Positions 1 to 10,000 of a stretch of DNA of 64,000 nucleotides are shown here, one piece after another (positions within the stretch are counted from its first letter, which is position 1; each line of letters starts with the position of its first letter). Source of the stretch: Nematostella vectensis (Eukaryota; Cnidaria; Anthozoa; Actiniaria; Edwardsiidae). The stretch covers positions 5,104,498 through 5,168,497 of the forward strand of contig NC_064045.1 of NCBI RefSeq assembly GCF_932526225.1, written 5' to 3'. The translations under genes were made by a program, and so were the position numbers. Under the pieces are notes generated by a model that made no database searches, had not been told where the DNA came from, and saw nothing but the letters and a program-made list of their open reading frames with translations.

Positions 1-165
1 CATGGAGTTGCCATTTGCACTCCTGGTGTACAAGCTGCACAAGGCCGATGGAGTAAAAGACTTGGCAGCGAAGTAGTCGATCACTACGGTACCTTTGTCG
101 TCCTGAGTGGTGAAGAGGGTGCGATTAAGTTTATCGGGCAAAAGAGGCGGAGTTTCTGAAGCGGA
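1..165 (-). pseudogene. Broken copy of the terminal exon of the PAN-EGF-fibrinogen-like gene, running off the left edge
   Basis: Read on the minus strand, this stretch matches the last exon of the gene at 7096-14012. It shares an exon start resembling GISLPAL, the phrase DDKGT-VIDYF, and a following Cys/Ser-rich stretch. At DNA level the match is strongest at 80-120 against 7365-7400. The reading frame is broken, because the segments that align lie in different frames. It is therefore a partial paralogue or processed fragment rather than a working exon. The rest of any gene lies outside the window to the left. Confidence 0.6.
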
Positions 166-403
166 TCAGAGAATAGATTTTGTCAAGAGCAGGCAAGGAG
201 ATTCCTAGAGACATTAACTGCAATTGTTTCAATGGTATTATTTTCCAGCTTGCATTCCGGCCGTTTAGCTTGAGCATTGATCTTTTTCATTAAAGAATCA
301 CTGTAGATAAAGTGAAGAGAATGCTTCTTGATTGTTCATGTTAGATGCTTTGCAAGAAGAATTTTGAAGAATTTTTTAATTCATTAAACCAAAACAAAAA
401 TAA

Positions 404-700
404 GGTAGGGTGTGCAGGGTGCGTAGGGTGTGCAGGGTGTGTAGGGTGTACAGGGTGTGTAGGGTGTGCAGGGTGTGTAGGGTGTGCAGGGTGTGTAGGG
501 TGTGCAGGGTGTGTAGGGTGTACAGGGTATGCAGGGTATGCAGGGTGTGCAGGGTGTACAGGGTGTGTAGGGTGTGCAGGGTGTACAGGGTGTACAGGGT
601 GTACAGGGTGTGTAGGGTGTGTAGGGTGTGCAGGGTGTGCATGGTGCGCAGGGTGTGCAGGGTGTGTAGGGTGTACAGGGTGTGCAGGGTATGTAGGGTG
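404..700. repeat. 9-bp minisatellite, about 33 copies
   Basis: Tandem 9-mers of the form GTGYRYAGG, mostly GTGTGCAGG alternating with GTGTGTAGG. Because 9 is divisible by 3, every frame reads as a low-complexity Cys/Gly, Arg/Val or Thr/Leu/His repeat. I see no gene here; the open frames are by-products of the repeat period. Confidence 0.9.
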
Positions 701-1017
701 TATTCATGCACGTCTTGGAGACAAGAAAAAAAATGACTCGATCGAAGAAAATTTCCCGAAGAGACAATAATAGTTTTTCGTTGTTTAGTTTCCGGAAAAT
801 CCGAAAGCTGTCGTTTTACTTCCCGAACTCGGTAATGTATTTGTTGTGGTGTACAAATATAATATCCCAAAGTCCAAAGAAAGAAAGCAAATTCTCAAAC
901 TATATACAGTAAATGTTGGAAAATTCGCGGGTCTTGGGGTCCAAGGTTTAAACCCGCAATTGAAACTGTCAGCGGTTTTTTTGTAGTTATTTTGTATATA
1001 TATATATGTATATATTT

Positions 1018-1236
<219 letters not shown>

Positions 1237-1268
1237 TTGGTTTGAGAAAAATACAAACTACATAGGTT

Positions 1269-1309
1269 TCCCTACAGGTCTGTTTCGTGGTTGCCCACTC
1301 ATCAGGATC
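1269..1309 (-). ncRNA. Hammerhead ribozyme-like motif, minus-strand copy
   Basis: This is the mirror image of the plus-strand motif, with CTGATGA reading on the minus strand at 1305-1299 and the same stem II, GAAA box and short stem III. Stem I is weaker than in the plus copy because the four central bases of the palindrome are asymmetric. It may be inactive, or active only in a dimeric transcript. Confidence 0.55.
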
Positions 1310-1348
1310 CCCTGATGAGTGGGCAACCACGAAACAGACCTGTAGGGA
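1308..1348 (+). ncRNA. Hammerhead ribozyme-like motif, plus-strand copy
   Basis: The conserved core is visible: CTGATGA at 1312-1318; stem II GTGG/CCAC (1319-1322 with 1327-1330) closed by a GCAA tetraloop; GAAA at 1331-1334; a very short stem III ACAG/CTGT (1334-1337 with 1340-1343); then A1344 at the predicted cleavage site. Stem I can start with TCCC (1308-1311) pairing with GGGA (1345-1348). The 4-bp stem III with a 2-base loop is typical of minimal hammerheads that work better as dimers. Activity is unproven. Confidence 0.7.
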
Positions 1349-1491
1349 AACCTATGTAGTTTGTATTTTTCTCAAACCAACACTATACACCGCTCTACTT
1401 TCGAGTATTGAGCACTTTCTATGAAAGTCTTCAACCATCATTTTATATATATATAGTATTTTGGGGGGTCAAAAAACCTCGGGGTCCAGGA

Positions 1492-1975
1492 CCTGGCACC
1501 CGTTTCTCGAAACACCTGAGAATTCTCGGGCCCGAAAACTTTATTTTGCATTTTTGCTGAAAATTTCGCATGTTTTCCTTCTGGAGAACCGCTTTCATGT
1601 TTAAAAAACAGTTTAAGCTTCCTCTTGGTTCATATTCCAAATGATTACGCTCGATAGCGCTATTTTGAAGTTTTGCTAAAGCCAAAAAGTTACCCGAAAA
1701 GTCTCGGGTGACTGCGAGGTCCCGAGGACTTTCTTAATATTTTAGCAATGTGAATTTCGGGCCCGAGAAGTTCGGGAAAGATCAAAATCTATAAAACCAA
1801 AAAGAGAATTATCCTTCACATGAATCTTTGTGGTAAAATACGATGTTTGACGATATTTCAACACATTAAGATACCATAAATTTTTAAAGGAATTAGCCAG
1901 CTTTTCAAATTTAAGGAATAAAACGTTTTCGGGCCCGATAATTCTCGGGTGTTTCGAGAAACGGGCCCCTGGCGC
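1492..1975. repeat. MITE-like element with ~45-bp inverted ends
   Basis: The left end (CCCGTTTCTCGAAACACC, from about 1498) and the right end are imperfect reverse complements extending through TCTCGGGCCCGAAAAC. The interior contains more CGGGCCCGA and CCCGAGG palindromic pieces. It has no coding capacity. The target-site duplication could not be fixed by eye. Confidence 0.7.
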
Positions 1976-4740
1976 AAATTTTCCGGTCAAACATTTTCCA
2001 ACATTTACTGTATTAGTGCCACGCTTCCGTCAGGTATAAGGCACAGGGAACCCGTGTGGTTTGTACTGTAGGTTTGCCCTGTGGTTGTCCGTGTAGATGA
2101 AAGATTTGTTTCGCTGCTGACTTACTGAGTTCGCTTATGGCACAAATAAAATTCACTAAAAACCCGATAAATAATGTCTAATAAAATATTTTTGGATAGT
2201 CAGAAGGGTAGGTAACATAACGAGAGAATATTAATATCTGAAAAAAGATTCGACCCAATATTCACTCCTCGGAAAAAAATCCATTGCTCAAAGGAATAGG
2301 GGATTTCACGTGACTAGCAAACTCGAATGCGTTAGGCTTTTAGCAGCAAAAAAAAAAAAAAAAAAACAGCCAAAAGCAACTCATTCAGCACATACGAATA
2401 AAGCCAGAACCCTTTTTTTCAGAAAGGGTTTACTTTCATTTAAAGATTATTTTGTCGTTCTCTGGGGTGACTGGCGCAGTCATTTCTGTGTTTATTTTGT
2501 CTTGCATTTGCCACCAAAATGTCACGAGTTCTCTTAGCGCAAGATATAAAGGCGGAGATATAATATGACATATAATATCTCTTCAAGTTTGTTAAACGAG
2601 AGCAGGCAAAGCACCCATGCTAGTAGCCCTTGGGCACCGGCGAAGTATCTTGAATAAGACAAACATGTGTCTGCTGTCCATTAGTCTAGTGTATATAGTC
2701 AAACGATTTTTATCCTATATTGGCTGCGACATTATTATAGGCGTAATTAATCATGAAGGAGTTGGCAGCATTGTTTGGCTAACACAGTTAGAATCTCACA
2801 CAGGGGCCGCGCACCCGGGGGTGGGGGGGGGGGGGGGGTGGGGGAGGACTGCCCCCTTCAATTTTTTTTGTTTCAAAAAAGAGGGAAACAAAATTCTAAA
2901 TAATGTTCTATGGCGTAAATTTCAGCCACTCTTCTTTCAACCCCCCCCCCCCCCCTCCCCCGTCAAAGGATGGTCTGCGGTCCCTGTCACATTCTACACA
3001 ACCACTCCATAAAAAGGTTTTCACACAAAACAATTAAGTTTTTTTTTTCAAAAATGAAACATATTTTGCGCCATTCAATTTTAACGAATTTTTATCCCGA
3101 GTGTATGTATGAAAACATCTGAAATATATATTGCTAAGCACCTTTCGTCTTAAATTACTTCTGTGCCTGCAAGCAATTATTATCGAATTTGTTTTTCTGA
3201 CACAATCATCTCCGCTTTTTAAGCCTAATTTATTTTTCTGTTTCTGTCACTTCTAGGGTGACAAGTTGTCGATGTTCCCTTAGGGGGTTGCTTTGAATGT
3301 ATATTGGCACGTCTTGTTATGCTGCAAAAACTTCCCTTTTTTCAAAGACAGTTAATAGACAGTTAACGGCTAATATTTCATTTACTTTATACTACATTTG
3401 TTGTTTGTTCTCTTTTTTGTTTGCGTTCTTATGTTTTTCATTTCCATTTTTATTAAAATAAGTATATGGTGATACTTGTGTATGATATTTTTTACTAAAC
3501 GAGTTAACAATGGCAAAAAATTTCCCCAATAGATAGGGTTTCACAACCCTAGCGGGGGCTGGAGGTGATAAAGAGGAAAAGGATTTTTCCACTGTTTAGG
3601 ATTCCTGTGGGCACAAGGGGAAGAGAGGATCTAGGGATGTGACAGAGCGTGAACTGTACCCTTTCCTTTAATACAGGAAGCCCAAGATCTTAATCTTAAT
3701 CGATAGAGGATTGAAAGAAAGGGATACTTATGGAGGAATCTAGGTGATCTAGTCCTGGGCCGAGGTCATTATAAGTTCAATATTAAAGTAAGCTATGAAA
3801 TATTATTCAATGGTAAGGTTTCAATTTATATGATCCGCTTTTATATAAAAGAAATCAAATAGGAATGACCTCGTTAAGGCAGCAAAAGCCCTACGAGATT
3901 CTTGGAATCTTGGAAGGAATAAACCGAGAGTCACTTTAAAAAGATACGACCATTTGAGTACTGTCAGCATCTGAGAAATCCGTAAAATACCTGGGGACCG
4001 GGGCCTTATTCCTATATTTCCTAAGGGGAGGGGTGGAGAAAGGTGTTTATATGAAGCTTTTGGGACAACGAGGAGTCCAAATATAGTGTCGGTTCCCGCC
4101 ATGACGCCAACAACAACATCATGTCAACATCATCGATAACGTCACAAACAGTCGGTTAAGCATTATATTTAGTTTTCCGCTGACATATGCTAAAAAATGT
4201 GTTATGTTTGAAGGGTGAGCTTGAAAGGGATAGAGTAATTCCTTTACAAAGAACGCGTAAAGTGAATTCGTACTAAAACGCAGTTTTGCTCTCGATTCAC
4301 TTCCAATTGTATTTGGAATATATGCCTTGATCTTAAAGGTTCTAGATAAAACATTGGTATACTATTTCTAGGAGTATTTTCTCATTGCATACGTCCGTAT
4401 TAGGATACAGTTGCAATGCGACCCGAGCTAGCGTGGCCACATTAAAAAAAAGCCTTTTCTGACATAGAAATTTTCTGACTTATTCGTAAGCGCCTAAAAG
4501 TCGCTTTTTATTGTTATTTTACAGCAAAAAGCCAGAGCGCGTGCGAGTTTACCACCCACGTGATATTCAAGTGCAAGTCGTTAATAATGATGCGAGAAAC
4601 GTAATATTTCTTAGGCGTGGACTCCAGACTCCACTAGCCTAACAGAAAGCTAAACAAATGCACACCGAAATCAAGATTTTATGAAGTTCCTGCCAAACAA
4701 AGCTATGATTCTCGCATGCTTTCTAGCTAACCATACAGGG
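1976..4740. other. Non-coding stretch with homopolymer tracts
   Basis: I see no convincing exon. The stretch holds a poly-A run near 2348-2366, a poly-G run near 2821-2838 facing a poly-C run near 2941-2954 (about 100 bases between), and scattered T-rich DNA. Open frames at 2617-3012 (plus) and 3821-4102 (minus) have no recognisable domain and run through low-complexity sequence. Confidence 0.5.
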
Positions 4741-4885
4741 CCCTAGCAGGGGGGCACTGGGGGCACGTGCCCCCCCAATATTTTTGAAAAAATATATAAG
4801 AAAATGACCAGTAGGGGCGTGGCTGTGCCTTTATTGTTTTCTTAATGTCTCTGTATCGTGCCACCCCCCCCAGTAATTCGTGGCC
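4741..4885 (-). repeat. Short interspersed repeat, family 'ACGATACAGAAACATTAA'
   Basis: Minus-strand copy of a repeat seen again near 57645, 57775 and 59590. Shared blocks are a C-run, CACGATACAGAGACATTAAG, CACAGCCACGCCCCTACTGG and a run of G. It has no coding capacity and is probably a SINE- or MITE-type element. Confidence 0.65.
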
Positions 4886-5161
4886 TGCTATGGCTATGCT
4901 ATATTAAACTGTTTTATTTGAGGCGAGGAAGCGCGCATCGCACACTTGAGCCAGCAGTGTGCAGAGTTTTGCTTCCAAAAGGCAGCATATTTTGGAATAC
5001 GATAGCCTGCATAGCGGCTCAAGGGAAGGGGAGGGAGACTGGGGGGAGGGGAAGAAAGGAGAGCCTGCCGGCAGACTATTGTTCTAGCCGGAGGCTCGCT
5101 ATTGGTTGAGACGTGTCACATGTGTTGTACATCCATCAACGCGTCGTATCAACGAGCTTTG

Positions 5162-6461
5162 GTGCAAGAAAATGCCTGCGAGTTGGTCGAGTAAGAATTT
5201 CAAAATTGTTTATCGAGCGTTTTGTCGATCCTACGAGATCCAAAAGGACTGGATTTTGCCAAAAAAAACGAGCAGTTACAGTGCTTGAGGCAGCTATTTT
5301 TTAAGGAATGATGAGTTGGCAATTATGCCGAGGGGTTGAATAGTTTTGAATAGTTTATTTTTTCAAATCCTTAGCTTCTTGCCGAAGCGAGAACGAAAAC
5401 AAAAGCATTTGTGCTTGTAATCGTCCCGCTAATAAACAGCATCATAGAGGATCAGGTCAAGCTAAACAGCACCATAAAGGATCAGGTCAAGTTAAACAGC
5501 ACCAATAGAGGATCAGGTCAAGCTAAACAGCACCATAGAGTATCAGGTCAAGCTAAACAGCACCATAGAGAATCAGGTCAAGCTAAACAGCACCATAGAG
5601 GATCAGGTCAAGCTAAACAGCACCATAGAGGATCAGGTCAAGCTAAACAGCACCATAGAGGATCAGGTCAAGCTAAACAGCACCATAGAGGATCAGGTCA
5701 AGCTAAACAGCACCATAGAGGATCAGGTCAAGCTAAACAGCACCATAGAGGATCAGGTCAAGCTAAACAGCACCATAGAGGATCAGGTCAAGCTAAACAG
5801 CACCATAGAGGATCAGGTCAAGCTAAACAGCACCATAGAGGATCAGGTCAAGCTAAACAGCACCAAAGAGGATCAGGTCAAGCTAAACAGCACCAGAGAG
5901 TATCAGGTCAAGCTAAACAGCACCATAGAGGATCAGGTCAAGCTAAACAGCACCATAGAGGATCAGGTCAAGCTAAACAGCACCATAGAGGATCAGGTCA
6001 AGCTAAACAGCACCATAGAGGATCAGGTCAAACTAAACAGCACCATAGAGGATCAGGTCAAGCTAAACAGCACCATAGAGGATCAGGTCAAGCTAAACAG
6101 CACCATAGAGGATCAGGTCAAGCTAAACAGCACCATAGAGGGTCAGGTCAAGCTAAACAGCACCATAGAGGATCAGGTCAAGCTAAACAGCACTATAGAG
6201 GATCAGGTCAAGCTAAGCAGCACCATAGAGGATCAGGTCAGCGAACTGGAATCACTGGGGATATCAGCCTGTTCCCTTGACCTCGATAACATCTAATCCA
6301 TCTTGAGTGGTCGGTTTTCGATCGTTTACAGCTCTGCTGAAAACGCCACAGACAAGAATTGTATGAAGGCATTAACACGGGACTCTACCTTCAAGGAAAA
6401 CCTCGCTGACTGCGTAGTCAATGAAACTCACATCGTACAGACCAAGGGCATCGATGTCATG
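5162..6461 (+). pseudogene. RecQ-like DEAD-box helicase pseudogene, split by a minisatellite
   Basis: Pieces of the N-terminal helicase domain appear in order but in changing frames. They are a lead-in ending QLFFKE (about 5247-5306); a degraded motif I region DELAIMPRG where a GxGKS Walker A is expected; FFQILSFLPKRE; LVIVPLINSIIEDQ (motif Ia region, from 5414); then, past the 30-bp array, a GISACSLDLDNI-like stretch with a stop codon. After that come SGRFSIVYSSAENATDKN and CVVNETHIVQT, the last corresponding to motif II (normally VVDEAH, here NETH). Frameshifts, stops, loss of Walker A and loss of the catalytic Asp make it a dead copy. RecQ-like genes of this kind are numerous in cnidarian genomes. 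Nothing downstream of motif II was recognised. Confidence 0.65.
5445..6240 (+). repeat. 30-bp minisatellite, about 26 copies, derived from helicase codons
   Basis: The unit is CACCATAGAGGATCAGGTCA followed by AGCTAAACAG, nearly homogeneous, with sparse variants at the edges. A 30-base period keeps one frame open and gives a His-His-Arg-Gly-Ser-Gly-Gln repeat. The first two copies sit in the helicase frame (IIEDQVKLNS). One extra A in copy 3 moves the rest into another frame, so the long open frame is not evidence of a repeat protein. Confidence 0.93.
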
Positions 6462-6512
6462 TCTGTAGCGATAACAATACACCAAAACTATTATCTCTTT
6501 TGCTCTCTTTAA

Positions 6513-7095
6513 AAATATTGGCGAACGAATCATAAGTCAGCTTGTTTCCGTATTATGTTTCGAATATTTTTTGGCAATAACGACAGCACTCGTTCCTGGA
6601 TTTGTTGACTGGATTTAATTTTTTTTTCCGGAGAACACATAGTGCGAAGAAACAAGACAATTTTTATGTAGCGCGTTTATTTTGACAAGAAACTGAAGTA
6701 AAATTACAATGTACACAGTTCATGTGATTGGTTAATTTTGACAGCTACGTGAGGACACACGCTTAGGGGCAGCGCGGCTAGAACAATGGTTCTTGGTGCT
6801 TAATTCAATCTATTTTCATTAAAAAACCCTTTTCTTTATACACAGATACGAATAAACGTTCTCGAACATTTGTTTCTACAATGAAAATCCTCGATAGACT
6901 ATAAAAGTTTTCACCTAATGATTTGAGAAAAAAGGATTACAACGCTTTTGACAATAATTTCAACGTCTGCCGTTTTAATTTCTGGTTGCCCCCTGCCTTT
7001 ACCTTCCTCGTTGTTGTCGTCTTCGTATCTTAAAAAAGGTCTCTATTTTTTCTCTATGCTGCTACGGTTTAAAAGCTCCCCTTTATAAGCTCTTT
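6513..7095. other. Intergenic / 3' flank of the fibrinogen-like gene
   Basis: No exon was recognised. A minus-strand AATAAA (plus-strand TTTATT near 6678) lies about 415 bases beyond the stop codon of the gene at 7096-14012 and could be its polyadenylation signal. Confidence 0.4.
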
Positions 7096-10000
7096 CTAAC
7101 GTACATAGATGAACCAGAAATCTCCATCCGATGAAGAGCTAGATGTATCATCACAATAGCCGCCATTCGCAATCCAATGGTATTTTAAAGGTATATACAT
7201 TGCGTAGTCATACATCCGTAGTGCCTCAGTCTTCCTATTCTCATGTCCCCACTTGCCAGCACCCCATTGGCCACACCCAATGGCCAGCATTGAGTTGTCA
7301 TCAGCGCCCCTGGTGAACGACCCGCACGAGGTGGGCAAGTTAGCGGTCTTGGCCGTGAAGTAGTCGATCACGGCGGTACCTTTGTCGTCCTGGGTGGTGA
7401 TGATGTGCAGGGTGCGAGTGAGTTTCTTTTGGCAATGGAAGCGGAGTTGTGTGAAGTTGATCAGAGAATGGAGTTCGCCAAGAGCAGGCGAAGAGATACC
7501 TGAAAAAAAATCCAAAAAATCTCTTACAATTTCTTCTTAGAATGTCCATGTTAAACATTACGGTAGCCGCCAAATGATTGTCATTAGTTTATTATACACT
7601 GACCTGACAGTTTTCGCAAAATCAAAGGATCGAAAGCAATTGGATTTTGGCTTGATTCTCCAGTAAGGTCATGGGAATACATAACGTGTCACAAATACAC
7701 AAAGTGTCACAAACTCATTTGAAGTGTTAATATAAAAATGGCAATATGAAAACCTCGGGTGTGCTTCGGGGAAAAAGAGAAGAATTTTTCCTTTTACCCA
7801 TGTATCCATCTCTGAACTTGGAAATACCGCTATAAGTTGGGTAGATAGTAAAACCATTTCGTCCGGTTTGGTAGGTCAAATTCATAGTCAGCAGCCAACC
7901 ACCTGAAAAGTAAAAGTAGGGTAGCAATTCTTAAGCCTTGTGGCGGCTAACGGCTTACATTAAGGGAGAAGGCTTTCAATCATAGGGATAGGGGGAGGTG
8001 AAGGTAGAGCAAAGCCTGTGTAGCAAGCGCAAAAAAGGTTGGGAAGATGAGAGACCCCGCGCGCCTAGAGAAGGAAGGAACGCCTCGTCACTGCTCTCTT
8101 CTTTCCCAACCTGGGCTTGCTACTTAGGCTTCGTGAAGAATGATCAAAGGTGCACGTGCTCCCAACTAAGGAGTCCATGGAGGAGGCATGCTTGCCAAAA
8201 AAGCGTTTGAAATTTTGGAACTCAGGAGCGCCGAAATGGTCTATTGCGTTACATTTCATCTACATGAAAGGTGCATAAGCCTTATACAGTAATAGGTTAC
8301 TTACCTCCTTCGTGTGTCATGTCGCAAAATACAGGAAGTGTTACTCCAGAACCTGGGTCTATGTAGTACTCCCCGTCCGGTCCTGGTCCCTCTTTATCCA
8401 AAATTTCCTTGCATGAAAGCGCAGGCTTGTGAATGAACCAGCCCAGCTTTTCTGTTTCGATCGCAAAACAAACGAAAACCAAACAGTTATTGAAGTATCC
8501 AACCAATACCATAAGTGTTAAAGTGTTTGCATAGCAACATATGTATAAAATGACAAAAAATGTATTACCAAAAAATGAATGAATGAACGAACGAACGAAT
8601 GAATGAATGTATGAATAAATAAATGAATGTTCATTATTCTGAAGCTATCACGACTGTTTGGTACTTGCATTTATTCAATAGAATGATATAGAGTTTTTGA
8701 ATACGATAAAGTAAGTTTACCTATCTCACATTGTGTTCCTTTATATCCTCGCTTACAGCCGCATTGATAACCATCCGAGCTGTTGACCGCTACACATTGA
8801 CCGGTTGTTTTATCAGAAACACAGAGATTAGGTATACAGGGGTCCTGCAAGAATAATAGTTAAACCTCATATCTTGCGTGCTGCTTACTAAACCGACTGT
8901 TTAACTTTTAGTCCTTTTCTATTTGTTTATTTTTGATAGTTACCCTGTTAAAAAGGGAAAAGTCCGCGTCGGCCTCGATGTCACTCTCGTTCGCATTCAT
9001 CATGTTCTTGCTGTTCAGCTGACAAGTGGATCCCTGCTTGTAGTTAAATGATTGACAGTTGCTCACGCTTGCGCAGTACATTGCGCACTCCATGCTGTCG
9101 TGGGCGTTGTGCTTGGAGATCATGTGGTTCTTCAGAACAGCTCCTTAAGTTTGAGAGGCAATATTTTCAGCAATAGGCCGCTCTTGTTATAAGTTATAGC
9201 ATGGCACGAGGGGAATTTAGTGATTAAATGTCCCCGCAACCGAGGGATGATTAGTTGAAGTCCCGACGCCGCAGGCGCAGGAACTTTAACTATTAATCCC
9301 GAGGTTTCGAAGTCATTATGCTATAACTTTGTAATACCATGATCACCGAGGAAATAAACTCGCAACTACGAGAAATTAGGTTTGATGAGCGAACACGGTT
9401 CAATTGATCAGGGCATTGCTCTTTTTATCCTTCTAGAGACCACCACATTTTCACGAACAATTCTCAAATGAAACATAGTTGATTTACATATTTGCTCTAC
9501 ATATATTCATAGTTTAGGTCTTTGACGTCATTAGCACGCATGCGTACAGCAATCAAAATCATCCCACATGGATCTAGTCTTACTTCAAATACTCTGGTCT
9601 CTTGGCTCAGGATCTATTCCTTCGCTAATCAGAAAGTTGCCTTCTATTTGTTTCCCTGGTGGAAACTTGAAGACAAGCATCTTGTTTCTAATTTTCTCGC
9701 ATGCACTGATGTACAGGGAAATTTTTAGAAGAAAAAAAGATTCTTCTGTCTTATTCGAAATTTCCCTCATCATTAATACTTGACGAAAATATTAAAGGGG
9801 ACAATAATAAATTCAGAGGAAGCCTTGAGTACTTAGTTTTCTTTTGAACCAAAGTGAAGTCGACAACACCTATTAAAAGCTACTCAGCACAGTCCCAAGG
9901 GTGATTACAGAGGGACCACTGTACTTTCCTTGTAAGTGAACTGTATTATCTGTATCCTTATCTGAACTCGTATTGTTCCTGGCCATTAAATTAGTTCTGG

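Noticed and set aside
345-870. Overlapping open frames on both strands rich in Cys/Gly or Thr/Leu/His
   Set aside because: Products of the 9-bp minisatellite.
3821-4102. 93-codon minus-strand frame (MAGTDTIFGLL...)
   Set aside because: No domain recognised, no supporting splice pattern, and ordinary composition for random open frames here.
5411-6280. 289-codon open frame of 10-residue His/Gln/Gly repeats as a repeat-protein gene
   Set aside because: It has no ATG start (begins with GTG), the frame changes relative to the helicase sequence it derives from, and a 30-base repeat automatically keeps a frame open.
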